Assembly: GCA_027066795.1 (NCBI GenBank)
Contig: JAMONA010000013.1
Location: 1 to 45,982 of the forward strand
Direction of reading: 5' to 3'
Length of the DNA: 45,982 bases
Source of the DNA: Candidatus Kaiserbacteria bacterium
GTDB taxonomy: Bacteria; Patescibacteriota; Minisyncoccia; Phycocordibacterales; UBA2100
Part shown: piece after piece, positions 23,264 to 32,381 of the stretch
Position numbering within the stretch: position 1 is the first letter of the stretch
How the letters are laid out: every line of letters starts with the position of its first letter
Made by a program: the position numbers and the translations under genes
Notes under the pieces: generated by a model
Database searches by the model: none
Seen by the model: the letters and a program-made list of their open reading frames with translations, nothing else
Told to the model about the DNA's origin: nothing

Positions 23264-24196
23264 TTACTTGATTATGGTTACCTCCTCCTCTAGTTCAAGG
23301 CCGAACTTTTCTTTTACTTTTCTTTTTATAATATCTCTTAATTCTAGCACCTCTTTTTGAGTCGCTACTCCGGTATTTACAATATAGTTAGCCTGCTGCT
23401 CACTACACAGAGCACCGTCAACACTTGTACCCTTGAGGTCACACTGGTCTATAAGCCAGCCTGCTGGCACTCTGTCACCTCTACACTCTACTCCTTTATC
23501 TACCTCAAACATTTTTATAACATCAGGATACGCAGCACACTCCGGATTCTTAAAGAAAGACCCAGCACAAGCCACATCTTGCAAGTGTCTCTTGGTCCTC
23601 TCAGCAACCACCTCATCACATTTAGTTAATACATCTTCTGTATCGACCCTTTTTACAAGTGCAAATACAGCAGTAAGAACCACCCACTGCGGGTGCTGTT
23701 TAAAATAGCTTGTTCTGTAGCCAAACTCGCACTCTTTGTTAGTAAAGTCTCGGACCTCTCCTGTTTGTAAGTTGAGCGCCTGCACTTTAGTAAGAACATC
23801 CTTAACCTCAGTACCGAACGCCCCAGCGTTACCCCTCACAGCGCCACCCACTGAGCCAGGTATGCCACACATAGACTCCCAGCCACTAAGGCCAGCCTTT
23901 GCACTCTCTCTTATAGTATCTATAAGACGTGCTCCAGCTTGTACAATCACCTTGTTGCTATATATCTTTAAATCTCCACTTGTTATATGTACCACCAGGC
24001 CATCAAAACCGTTATCTGGCAAAAGTACATTACTGCCGCCTGCAAGTATTAAGAACTTAATCCTCTGCTCTGTAGCATAAGCAAGAGCCTCTCGTAAACC
24101 AGACTCATCACTAACCTCTATAAAGTATTTGGCCTCACCGCCAATATTAAAACTGGTGTACTTGGCTAAATTTATATTTTCTTTAACCTCTATCAT
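23264..24196 (-). CDS. murB: UDP-N-acetylenolpyruvoylglucosamine reductase
   Basis: FAD-dependent reductase of the second peptidoglycan precursor step. TSFNIGGEAKYFIEV and LAGGSNVLLPDNGF bind FAD; GIPGSVGGAVRGNAGAFG, FGYRTSYFK, the catalytic Ser in AGSFFKNP and the terminal Glu region (LELEEEV) complete a type I MurB. The stop of rplI is 20 nt upstream. A TATAAT box at 24206-24211 sits 9 nt before the ATG, so a near-leaderless mRNA is likely. Confidence 0.96.
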   Translation of the reverse strand: MIEVKENINLAKYTSFNIGGEAKYFIEVSDESGLREALAYATEQRIKFLILAGGSNVLLPDNGFDGLVVHITSGDLKIYSNKVIVQAGARLIDTIRESAKAGLSGWESMCGIPGSVGGAVRGNAGAFGTEVKDVLTKVQALNLQTGEVRDFTNKECEFGYRTSYFKQHPQWVVLTAVFALVKRVDTEDVLTKCDEVVAERTKRHLQDVACAGSFFKNPECAAYPDVIKMFEVDKGVECRGDRVPAGWLIDQCDLKGTSVDGALCSEQQANYIVNTGVATQKEVLELRDIIKRKVKEKFGLELEEEVTIIK

Positions 24197-24205
24197 GTCT
24201 ACACT

Positions 24206-24211
24206 ATTATA
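24206..24211 (-). promoter_or_regulatory. -10 box of murB
   Basis: Perfect TATAAT on the minus strand, 9 nt before the murB ATG, in the short gap after rplI. Confidence 0.45.
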
Positions 24212-24216
24212 GCGTA

Positions 24217-24654
24217 CTACTCTGCAGATATTACTAGTTTTACCTTAGTGGTTTTATCTCCATTTATCAGCTGCACCTCATGCTCACCAGTCTCTTTAAT
24301 AGGCTCTTGTAGGACTATGGCTGTTATAGGTAGCTCTACTATAGAGTCGGCTATTGCCTCTTGAAGCTTGACTGCTGTAATACCTTCAAATAACCCTCCG
24401 TCTTCATTAGCCTTAGCTAATATACTTATGCCCTCCTTTTTTATCTTAGCTATAGCCTTAGTTAGGTCATCACCTTCTTGCTCTAGTATTGCCTTGTTTG
24501 CGCTCTGCTTATTCTCTAAGTTTGCCAATTTACCTGGGGTCGCCATCTCCATTACTCCCTTGCGTATAAGGTGTGCGGCGTGACCATTAGGCACCTCCTT
24601 AACATCAAACTTTTTACCCATTTTTGCGACATCTTGTAGTAATATAACCTTCAT
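24217..24654 (-). CDS. rplI: 50S ribosomal protein bL9
   Basis: A 145-residue large-subunit protein. The N-terminal domain MKVILLQDVAKMGKKFDVKEVPNG and HLIRKGVMEMATP are diagnostic; the linker helix and C-terminal domain are present (VKLQEAIADS, VELPITAI). It heads a minus-strand run with murB, murF and ddl and lies downstream of a candidate RNA gene at 24740-24951. Confidence 0.95.
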   Translation of the reverse strand: MKVILLQDVAKMGKKFDVKEVPNGHAAHLIRKGVMEMATPGKLANLENKQSANKAILEQEGDDLTKAIAKIKKEGISILAKANEDGGLFEGITAVKLQEAIADSIVELPITAIVLQEPIKETGEHEVQLINGDKTTKVKLVISAE

Positions 24655-24739
24655 ATTGTATTATTTCTTTAACTAATTTAGTAATTATTTCAGTAATAGT
24701 ACACTCTAATATACTATTTAACAAGTTATAAAAATGTAC

Positions 24740-24951
24740 AAAAAAACACTGCGTGAACAGCGTCTTCATGTTGGGTCGTCTTCACCTCAGAGTAAACTAA
24801 GATGGAAATGAACACCATGGCATCTACTTTAATCCTACACAAGTGCAAAACAAACTAGACACCATGGCAGTCACTTCTGATTCCGGAGAACCCTAAACAA
24901 CCACCATATCATTCAGTATCAATTAGCAAGCTAATGGTCAACTGAACGATA
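24740..24951 (-). ncRNA. Candidate non-coding RNA of about 210 nt between nrdJ and rplI
   Basis: The 393-bp gap has no protein frame. On the minus strand an extended -10 (TGaTAGAAT, hexamer 24958-24963) predicts a start at about 24951, exactly at the base of a hairpin ATCGTTCAGT / ACTGAATGAT (24941-24950 with 24908-24917) that carries an inner ATTAGC/GCTAAT. Two copies of TGCCATGGTGT follow, and the region ends in a 6-bp terminator stem with seven T at 24740-24763. It could instead be a leader of rplI. Family not recognised. Confidence 0.5.
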
Positions 24952-25047
24952 CGATACATTCTATCAGCACTAAGAAATGATGCAACCCTTAAAATAACCA
25001 CACTATAACTTAATGCAAGCGTCAAATAGATTATAAAGACACAGGCC

Positions 25048-27408
25048 TTATATCTCTATTTCACAAGTACCGCCTGTACAAGCAAGTTCTTTTTTCAAAT
25101 CTGTCTCATCCTTCAACTCATATAGCGACAGTTTAGAAAAATCTATATTTTTAGTATTCTTAATAAGCTCCTCATACTTATCTTTTGTTATCTCTTGCAT
25201 TGGTGCAAGCTGGTAAACATGGTCATTACGTGGCAAGAACGAGAGCCCTCCGACAATATCCCAATGCTCGTATACCCAGTTTGCTACAGCTATCCACTCA
25301 TTGTCTCCTACTGATATTGTAATTGATGGATTGTGTTCTGTATAATTCTCCTTGACTAGCTTCCAATGCTCGAGTTGATCTAGTGCAGTCATATCAGCTG
25401 TTACCTTGGCTCCAGACGGAGCTTTAATACCAAACTCTAATACATATGTTGTAGCATTCTCAAGACTTTGCCCTACTTCTGGGTGATATGGTACACCTTG
25501 GTCCTTAAGCATCTTAAATAGTGAGTCAGATGCAGCTATGCGTATACGCTGCACATAATACGGAGCGAAACGTGCATGCATGCCACTAGATGCATCTAGT
25601 GTCTTAGATGTTGTACCCGATGGCTTTACAGCAGTGATTGCAGTAGACGGATTGATACCAAGCCTCTCAGCATACTTCTTATTGGTTCGTATTGTTATGT
25701 CCTTCATCTTTTTTAGCACCTTTGGGTCTCGCACAGTAGGCGAATCCCATTGACCCGTTATACTAACACCCAGCAGACGCTCATCTTCTACATTTCTACT
25801 CCAATCTTTAGATATGTATCCAAACTTAGTAAGAGACGCCTGATACGTACCCAATATAGTGGCTATACGCGCCTTGTGCAGTAATGACTTCTCGTCATCA
25901 TCCTTACGAGCTATAACCTCAGTCAAGTTACAAAACTGCTTAGATTGCAATATTATCTCACCACAAGGGTTAGTACCGAGCGGCCCCAAGTCACCGTTAG
26001 TGCTACCGAGCTTCTCATGTATGTAGTCTACTCTTCTCTTTGGCATTTGAGTCTTCTGTGCTCCTCTGTTGAATATACCACGCTCACCTGAGCCACTCTG
26101 CATAAGTGCTACCCATTCATTCATAAACTCAGATGCTGATGGCTTCTCATTATATATCGCAGAGTTATTAGCCATAGAGCGCTGAGGGTGCTGCACATAG
26201 AATTGACCATTCTTAGCTTCGCGCATATCTCTATCATCTAAATCTGAGAGGCTTATCATAGCGCTACGGCGCACACCTCCTGCAACTACAACTTCAGCTA
26301 TCTTGCACATCACATCGTGTACATCTATATTGGCCAAACGTTTACCTTGCCTAGATAAAATCTTCTCTCGAGAGAATACTAGCAACTGACGCAAGGGGTC
26401 TGGGCCCGAACTCTTACCACCCATTGTCTTAAGACGAGCTCCTGCTGGACGCAATTTAGAATAGTCAAAATCTATGTCCTCTCCTGCATACCAAGTCTTA
26501 AGACCAATTGTGAGTGCATCACACCAACCCTCTTTAGAGTCATCTATTACATGTGTGCCTTTGTGCACATCTTGTTGACGCTTAATCTGTGGCAACTTCT
26601 GCACTGTCTCACTCTCTACGGAGTAGCCGACTCCTGTACCACTCATAGAGAGGTACATGGCCTCGGCGAAGTCCTTTATCTTAGTAGGGGCTAGGTAAGA
26701 GCAGTTGTAAGCAACTACATTACACCTACGTGCGGCGTCACCTGCAAATTGTAGCAAGCGCATAGACGGCATAACCTCCTGATTAAGTATCGCCTCTCTC
26801 ACCTCCTTATACTCCTTATCTGTAAGCTTTTTACCAAGATTCTCTCTCATAAAGCTCATGTACCTGTCTATAGTCTCTACCCATGTCTCTCTCCGGCCCT
26901 CTGCAGGTATCCACTTGGCATAGCTACGCATGAAGACAAACTCCCCAAACTTATTATTTTTAAAGTACCTCTCACTATCCTTTACAAGCTGCTTCACATG
27001 CTCTGGTACCTCCACCTGCACCTCACGCTCCTTGGCTCTCTCGGCCCTGTATAATATATATGCTTTAGCCGTAGCTACATAATCAGAGAGTATAAGTTGC
27101 TTCTCTACTTCGTCTTGTACACCCTCTACACTTGGTACAAAATCCTTATGTTTACGAGCAACTCGTACTAGGTCTCCAGCCACCTGGTGTGCCACCATAG
27201 TGGCCTCCTCTAGTGAGCCCTCACCAGTAGCTATCATAGCTCGGTGAGTTGCCCTTACCAACTTATCAAAACCAAAAGGCACTAGTGTACCATTGCGTTT
27301 TTTAACTTGTTTTATAAATTTCCTGTACTGAGTACCTTTGTTGTCATTACCCTTTTTACTAGAGGGTTTCTTAGACACAGCTCCCTTAGTTGAAGTCTTT
27401 TTTGTCAT
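25048..27408 (-). CDS. nrdJ: Adenosylcobalamin-dependent ribonucleoside-triphosphate reductase (class II)
   Basis: Makes deoxynucleotides through a cobalamin-generated thiyl radical. About 786 residues. A basic N-terminus is followed by an ATP-cone (KRNGTLVPFGFDKLVRATHRAM), then the ten-stranded barrel with CNVVAYNCSY, GTGVGYSVES, the NPCGEI finger-loop region and KPSGTTSKT. The C-terminal redox pair is CTGGTC. This is the monomeric RTPR type. No cobalamin biosynthesis is seen nearby, so B12 must come from elsewhere. ATG 27408 is preferred to a GTG two codons upstream. Confidence 0.93.
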   Translation of the reverse strand: MTKKTSTKGAVSKKPSSKKGNDNKGTQYRKFIKQVKKRNGTLVPFGFDKLVRATHRAMIATGEGSLEEATMVAHQVAGDLVRVARKHKDFVPSVEGVQDEVEKQLILSDYVATAKAYILYRAERAKEREVQVEVPEHVKQLVKDSERYFKNNKFGEFVFMRSYAKWIPAEGRRETWVETIDRYMSFMRENLGKKLTDKEYKEVREAILNQEVMPSMRLLQFAGDAARRCNVVAYNCSYLAPTKIKDFAEAMYLSMSGTGVGYSVESETVQKLPQIKRQQDVHKGTHVIDDSKEGWCDALTIGLKTWYAGEDIDFDYSKLRPAGARLKTMGGKSSGPDPLRQLLVFSREKILSRQGKRLANIDVHDVMCKIAEVVVAGGVRRSAMISLSDLDDRDMREAKNGQFYVQHPQRSMANNSAIYNEKPSASEFMNEWVALMQSGSGERGIFNRGAQKTQMPKRRVDYIHEKLGSTNGDLGPLGTNPCGEIILQSKQFCNLTEVIARKDDDEKSLLHKARIATILGTYQASLTKFGYISKDWSRNVEDERLLGVSITGQWDSPTVRDPKVLKKMKDITIRTNKKYAERLGINPSTAITAVKPSGTTSKTLDASSGMHARFAPYYVQRIRIAASDSLFKMLKDQGVPYHPEVGQSLENATTYVLEFGIKAPSGAKVTADMTALDQLEHWKLVKENYTEHNPSITISVGDNEWIAVANWVYEHWDIVGGLSFLPRNDHVYQLAPMQEITKDKYEELIKNTKNIDFSKLSLYELKDETDLKKELACTGGTCEIEI

Positions 27409-27474
27409 GCGCACTTACTTAATTATTAATCACCTTTCGTAAATATAGTATACACCCAATAGCTAGACTTGAGT

Positions 27475-27523
27475 TGTGGACAATCAACTAGAGAGATTAT
27501 TTTGACGGCTGTAAAGTACTTGA
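27475..27523 (+). repeat. 49-bp promoter-like element, copy 2
   Basis: Inverted relative to copy 1 at 20824-20872, with 4 mismatches. It ends at the -35 of the RNA gene at 27554. Confidence 0.75.
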
Positions 27524-27547
27524 CATCATAAAGACAAAGGGTATTAT
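27520..27547 (+). promoter_or_regulatory. Promoter of the 27554 RNA
   Basis: Consensus TTGACA (27520-27525), 16-nt spacer, TATTAT (27542-27547). The predicted start at about 27554 falls at the foot of a 16-bp stem. Confidence 0.75.
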
Positions 27548-27553
27548 ACGCGC

Positions 27554-27680
27554 CTTGGAAGACACGCGCCCGTGATGCAAAATGAGGGGAATCTGATTAA
27601 GATACCATAATTTAGGTGCGTGTCTTCCAACCCAAACAACACCCCTTTCTGTACCGACAGAATATGGGTGTTTATTTTTT
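27554..27680 (+). ncRNA. Candidate stand-alone small RNA of about 127 nt
   Basis: Flanked by nrdJ and pheT, both on the other strand. It begins with a 16-bp closing stem TTGGAAGACACGCGCC / GGTGCGTGTCTTCCAA (27555-27570 with 27615-27630, one G-U). The 44-nt apical region can form a small GG-ATCT/AGAT-CC hairpin. A second, terminator hairpin follows: AACACCC/GGGTGTT (27638-27644 with 27666-27672) around TTCTGT/ACAGAA, then TTTATTTTTT. Promoter, stem base and terminator are in register, which strongly supports a real transcript. Class unknown. Confidence 0.7.
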
Positions 27681-27700
27681 ACCTGTAACTTTAGTAATCC

Positions 27701-29620
27701 TTAGCGTACCTCGAAACCGTCTTTACTGCTCAACTCTGCCTCTATCTTAGCCATCACCTCTCCTACCTCATCATCTGTAAGCGTCTTCTCCATACTTTGG
27801 AAGACGATGTGAAAGGCTAGTGACACCTTGTCATCTTTGGCAAATTCATCAAATTTATCTATACGTTGTACAAGTTCTCTACCGTGCTTGTTTATAACAC
27901 TTACAATGTCAGACTCATCAACACTCTCTGGTACCCATACTGCGATGTCTCTAACTATAAATGGGTAAGGAGATACTGGTGAGTAGCTTACACCACTACC
28001 TATTACAGTATTATTCTCGTAATCACTAGGGTCACTTAACTCAATTAATAACTCGTCTAAGTCAAACTCTACTATACCATCTACTTTAGTTGGCAACTTA
28101 ATGTCTAAGAGAGCCTCTATACCGCTTACCGCCGCAGTCAACCCTGCTTCTATCCTCTCCTGAGTCTTCTTCTTCCCTTGCACACCTACGCCCATAGCTA
28201 TATGCAAGCTCTCTTTACCGTCTTTGTATACATTACCTATCTCAAACAGTTTTACAAAGTTTTGTAATCCTAACAATGGCATATTTTTAATATTCTTATC
28301 TATAGAGCTACTTATCCCGCCTGATAAGTTAACCCTGTAATGATCCTTGCCCACAGAGAGAGAATTAATGAGTTTAAACTCTCCGCTGGCACACAAAGGG
28401 TACAAGTACACCTCTCTAAAGCCGTTCATTAACAGTATTTCTCTTACCTTGTCTAAGTAGTAAAACTTTTTACTAACAGGCACACTCTCAAGCTGGGGTA
28501 ACGGCACGCCCTCCATATGCTCATAGCCATATACTCTGGCTACTTCCTCTATCACGTCTTCAGGTATATTAATATCCAAACGCTCCCACGGAGCAGTGAC
28601 AACAAACGAATCTGCATCTTGCTCAACCTTAAACTCTAGTTGTGTTAATATCTCAGCTACCTTATTAGCCGGCACCGATATACCAAGTAGTTGCTCTATA
28701 TCTTGTACAGTTACTTTTATTGCACTGTTTTGGCTCTGGTAGTCCCCACTTGTTATAAAGCCTTCAACCTCACCACCAGCAACCTCAAGTATTAGGTCCA
28801 CAACACTCCTCATGCCAACTATTGGTAAGTGGTTTGGTATCTCGTTTTCAAATCTCTGTACAGCATCTGTACGCAATTTTAGTTTAGTCGCTGTCCTTCT
28901 TGTTTTAATAGGGTTAAACTTTGCAGCAGTAACAAGCACGGACGTTGTTTCATTGCTTAATTCTGCTTGTACGCCACCTTTTACACCTGCTACATCTAAG
29001 GCCTCATCATTGTGTGCGTCTGCCAGTACATACATCTCAGTTGTAAGCTCAGCCTCTGTGCCGCCAAGTAATGTAAGTTGCTCGCCATCTTTAGCTGCCC
29101 TTACCTTTATTCCCCTTTTACCATTATCCTCAGTAAGCTTGTCATAGTCAAATACATGCGTTGGTTGCCCTAGGCCAAACATTACATAATTTGTAGCGTC
29201 TACTATATTATTTATAGAACGCTGCCCTATAGCCTCAAGACGAGTCTTTAGCCAGGATGGCGACTCGCCCACCTCAACTCCTTTTATAAGGGCAACTGTG
29301 TGAACTGGGTTTGCTTCGACATCATCCACTGTAAGCACCATCTCTTTAGAGACTGGCTCTAGTTTAATATCCTCCCTCATTGGGTCTGTCGACATCTTAA
29401 TATCAAAAAGAGCAGCTACCTCGTGTGCAACACCTCTGTGTCCGAGGCAGTCATGTGCCCTATTTGGTAATATGTCCAAGTCTATGACAGTGTCATTATC
29501 CACGACCTCTACACCATCAACCTCAAATATCCTGAAAGTAAATTTATCTACTATATCGTCAACAGATGGTATGTCCCCTTCTGCAAAATATGTCTTTAGC
29601 CAATCGTAAGATACCTTCAT
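27701..29620 (-). CDS. pheT: Phenylalanyl-tRNA synthetase beta subunit, short form
   Basis: A 639-residue beta subunit. After the N-terminal KVSYDWLKTYF it passes directly into DLDILPNRAHDCLGHRGVAHEVA, so the roughly 110-residue EMAP-like tRNA-binding domain present in most bacterial PheT is missing. B3/B4 (FNPIKTRRTATKLKLRTDA), B5, the catalytic-like core and a C-terminal FDX-ACB anticodon-binding domain (YPFIVRDIAVWVP) are present. Starts 1 nt after pheS; last gene of the mreB-to-pheT run. Confidence 0.95.
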   Translation of the reverse strand: MKVSYDWLKTYFAEGDIPSVDDIVDKFTFRIFEVDGVEVVDNDTVIDLDILPNRAHDCLGHRGVAHEVAALFDIKMSTDPMREDIKLEPVSKEMVLTVDDVEANPVHTVALIKGVEVGESPSWLKTRLEAIGQRSINNIVDATNYVMFGLGQPTHVFDYDKLTEDNGKRGIKVRAAKDGEQLTLLGGTEAELTTEMYVLADAHNDEALDVAGVKGGVQAELSNETTSVLVTAAKFNPIKTRRTATKLKLRTDAVQRFENEIPNHLPIVGMRSVVDLILEVAGGEVEGFITSGDYQSQNSAIKVTVQDIEQLLGISVPANKVAEILTQLEFKVEQDADSFVVTAPWERLDINIPEDVIEEVARVYGYEHMEGVPLPQLESVPVSKKFYYLDKVREILLMNGFREVYLYPLCASGEFKLINSLSVGKDHYRVNLSGGISSSIDKNIKNMPLLGLQNFVKLFEIGNVYKDGKESLHIAMGVGVQGKKKTQERIEAGLTAAVSGIEALLDIKLPTKVDGIVEFDLDELLIELSDPSDYENNTVIGSGVSYSPVSPYPFIVRDIAVWVPESVDESDIVSVINKHGRELVQRIDKFDEFAKDDKVSLAFHIVFQSMEKTLTDDEVGEVMAKIEAELSSKDGFEVR

Positions 29621-29621
29621 A

Positions 29622-30368
29622 TTACTTGTCTGCTTTAAATTGATTTATAAACCTTAAGTCACCGTTGTGGAAAAGTCTTATATCGTCTATAGCATGCTTA
29701 AGCATCGCCAAACGCTCTACGCCGAACCCAAAAGCGAACCCCCTGTACTTCTTAGGGTCTAAGCCCGCAGTCTTAAATACATTAGGGTGTAACATACCAG
29801 CACCTCCCAACTCTATCCACTTGCCACGCAGCTTCTCTGGAGCATCCTCACCTGTCAGGCGCATATCTACCTCTATGCCAGGCTCTACAAATGGGAAAAA
29901 GTTAGGCCTAAAGCGTATCTCTGAGCTACCATCAGAACCAAAATACTTAGAGAGCCAAGTGTTAAGAGTCCACTTTAAATTTGCCATTGTTATATCCTCT
30001 CCTGCCACCAGGCAATCTATCTGATGAAATTGTGCCTCATGTGTCATATCAGTAGCCTCATTACGATATGTCCTACCTATAGATATCTCCCTTATAGGCA
30101 ACTCCCCGTTGTCTAAATGTCTGGATGTTACTGATGTGCAATGTGTACGAAGAACTCTCCCATCTGGGAACCAGAACGTATCTTGCATATCTCGTGCTGG
30201 ATGGTCCTTAGGTACATTAAGTGCATCAAAATTATAGTGCTCTGTCTCTATCTCTGGCCCAAAACCTACTGTAAAGCCCATCTCTTTAAATATCTGCACA
30301 AATTCACGTGTAGCACTAGTTATTGGATGTATACCAACCTTTCTATTAAGCTCTTCGTCTTTAGTCAT
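29622..30368 (-). CDS. pheS: Phenylalanyl-tRNA synthetase alpha subunit, short form
   Basis: Class II catalytic subunit of about 248 residues. HPITSATREFVQIFKEMGF, DTFWF, the motif 2 region EISIGRTYRNEATDMTHEAQF and motif 3 GFAFGFGVERLAML are intact. The usual N-terminal coiled-coil arm that contacts tRNA-Phe is absent; the protein starts almost at the catalytic domain. The ATG at 30368 (MTKDEEL) is chosen. Together with the shortened PheT this is a minimal heterotetramer. Confidence 0.95.
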   Translation of the reverse strand: MTKDEELNRKVGIHPITSATREFVQIFKEMGFTVGFGPEIETEHYNFDALNVPKDHPARDMQDTFWFPDGRVLRTHCTSVTSRHLDNGELPIREISIGRTYRNEATDMTHEAQFHQIDCLVAGEDITMANLKWTLNTWLSKYFGSDGSSEIRFRPNFFPFVEPGIEVDMRLTGEDAPEKLRGKWIELGGAGMLHPNVFKTAGLDPKKYRGFAFGFGVERLAMLKHAIDDIRLFHNGDLRFINQFKADK

Positions 30369-30401
30369 AATGCAGAGTATAACACCCATCTATAGCCTTG
30401 G

Positions 30402-31223
30402 CTATTTGTAATATATTCTGTTACCGAACCTTAAGTCAATATACGACTTAGAAGAATCTTCTGCTCTCTCAAGGACTTGATAATCCTTTGAATTTAGAGT
30501 TGCCTCCAAATAAGAAACTGTACGAGCAAGATGTGTATCTAGCCTTACCTTAAGCATTGGATGTGTAGTACTCTCTATCTCTAGCTCGTCTTCTACTATG
30601 GTTACAGTATTAACTTTTATACCCAATGACTTTAGAGACTCTATAAACTCTTGTACATCTATAAATACTAAAGGCAGCAACGTCTGGCGTAAGGGCGCAC
30701 CAGCCATAGTACTCTTATAAAACACTAACCCATCTGAGTCTTCAAGGACTGTATCTTCTTCAAAAATAAACCCGTCTTTATCTAAAAAATAGCACTTGCT
30801 CCTTTCAAGCCCATCTGTATTACTGCACCATAGTGCAACTTCAGACCTTTCTGTAACATGAATATTTAGTGTATCTATCTTACTTGTAGTTAGTTCTATA
30901 CTATCAAGCCTTGGGTACTTATATGCTAATGCATCCTTTATATCCTCTTCATTGTAAGTTGCGATAGTGCCGCCATAAAGTATATATCCGCGCACTGTAG
31001 CAAGTCCTTGAAGAGCGCTCGCCTCTAGCTGCCCAGTGCTTACTAATACATTTCCTGATACAGCGACTTTATTAATCCCTAGAGAACTATACGTCAGAGC
31101 AAAGCCAAGACCAGCATATCCAAATATTATAAGTACAATGACAACAATAAATCCTATGACCTTCCGTCGGTTGCGTCTATGAGCTAACCTCTCCTTCTTA
31201 GGGACTGGACGACTTGTAGACAT
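30402..31223 (-). CDS. ftsQ: FtsQ/DivIB-like division protein
   Basis: A 273-residue bitopic protein. A basic cytoplasmic tail (about 1-24) and one membrane helix (about 25-45) precede a POTRA domain (INKVAVSGNVLVSTGQLEASAL) and a beta domain ending SYIDLRFGNRIYYK, the usual FtsQ terminus. It would scaffold FtsB/FtsL at the septum. It lies 1 nt after rseP rather than in the mra/fts cluster. Confidence 0.8.
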   Translation of the reverse strand: MSTSRPVPKKERLAHRRNRRKVIGFIVVIVLIIFGYAGLGFALTYSSLGINKVAVSGNVLVSTGQLEASALQGLATVRGYILYGGTIATYNEEDIKDALAYKYPRLDSIELTTSKIDTLNIHVTERSEVALWCSNTDGLERSKCYFLDKDGFIFEEDTVLEDSDGLVFYKSTMAGAPLRQTLLPLVFIDVQEFIESLKSLGIKVNTVTIVEDELEIESTTHPMLKVRLDTHLARTVSYLEATLNSKDYQVLERAEDSSKSYIDLRFGNRIYYK

Positions 31224-31224
31224 A

Positions 31225-32361
31225 CTACGTCACTATCTTAATAACGTCATGGTAAGTAATCACCAACATTAGTAAAATTATAGCTGCAAACCCAAGTATG
31301 TTAAGTGCACCCGCTACGCCCGCGTGTATCTTACGACGAGTTATACTCTCTATAGCTACGAACGCAAGTCGCCCACCATCGAGGGCTGGTATGGGTATCA
31401 TGTTTATTATTGCTAAGTTTATAGAAATCATCGCAGTAAAATTAAGTAAGTGCAGTATACCTAATGAAGAAGCATCTCCAACTAACGTAACTATACCTAC
31501 TGGGCCAGCTACCGATTGCCAATTTGCAGTACCAGTAACAGCTGACTTTATAAACTGACCTGTACCGATTGCTATTGCCTTGGTTGCAGCATACGTCTTC
31601 TTTGCCCCAAGTACTATCGCTTGTGGCAAGCTCTGCCCTTGTGCAGATATAAGTACCATCTCTATACCTATAGCTGGAGTACCTTGTTTGCTTGCAATCA
31701 CGCCATGACTTGGGGTTATCTCTACAGAGTCTACCTGGCCCTCTAGTTTCTCGACGCTCATCTGTCTCTTGTAATAAACTTGTACAGGTTCGCCTGCATG
31801 ACTAACCATGAAGGCACTCACTTCAGATGGTAACGGATTATTTATATCATCATCACCTGATGCAAGCGCTGAAATTGTATCTCCAGACTTAAGCCCAGCT
31901 ATGTCTGCAGGAGAATTTGGTAACACATTGCTTATAGCAAGCACGGGGCCACTTCTGCTGACCTCACCACTCTTTATAGTAGCTTCGTCTACAGCAACTG
32001 GTGCTCCCAGCATAAAACTAACAGTAAATAAAAACCAAGCAAACAGAAGGTTAAAGGTAACTCCAGCAACAAATACTACAGCCTGTTTCCACGCAGCTTG
32101 TGATACTAGCGCTCTCCTACGCTCGCTCTCTGGCACATCTTCACCTAAGCCCTCACCAAATATCTTTACAAAACCACCAAATGGTAACCAGTTAAGTGAA
32201 TATACTGTCTCGCCTATCTTGCCTAAAGTTAGGGCTCTTGGCGGGTAACCAATACCAAACTCCTCAACTCTTACACCAAACATCTTAGCTGCTAGGAAGT
32301 GCCCAAGCTCATGCACTACTATAAGTACAATTAATACCCCTAAAAATAATAATATATCCAT
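31225..32361 (-). CDS. rseP: RIP site-2 metalloprotease RseP
   Basis: Intramembrane zinc protease that cleaves membrane-anchored substrates such as anti-sigma factors or signal-peptide remnants. The HExxH motif is VHELGHFLAAKMFGV, in the first helix. A single PDZ domain (NVLPNSPADIAGLKSGDTI) follows, then NMIPIPALDGGRL, which carries the third zinc ligand Asp. 378 residues, typical of the one-PDZ form. No anti-sigma factor is adjacent. Confidence 0.95.
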   Translation of the reverse strand: MDILLFLGVLIVLIVVHELGHFLAAKMFGVRVEEFGIGYPPRALTLGKIGETVYSLNWLPFGGFVKIFGEGLGEDVPESERRRALVSQAAWKQAVVFVAGVTFNLLFAWFLFTVSFMLGAPVAVDEATIKSGEVSRSGPVLAISNVLPNSPADIAGLKSGDTISALASGDDDINNPLPSEVSAFMVSHAGEPVQVYYKRQMSVEKLEGQVDSVEITPSHGVIASKQGTPAIGIEMVLISAQGQSLPQAIVLGAKKTYAATKAIAIGTGQFIKSAVTGTANWQSVAGPVGIVTLVGDASSLGILHLLNFTAMISINLAIINMIPIPALDGGRLAFVAIESITRRKIHAGVAGALNILGFAAIILLMLVITYHDVIKIVT

Positions 32362-32381
32362 AATTTATTTTGTTATTTAAA

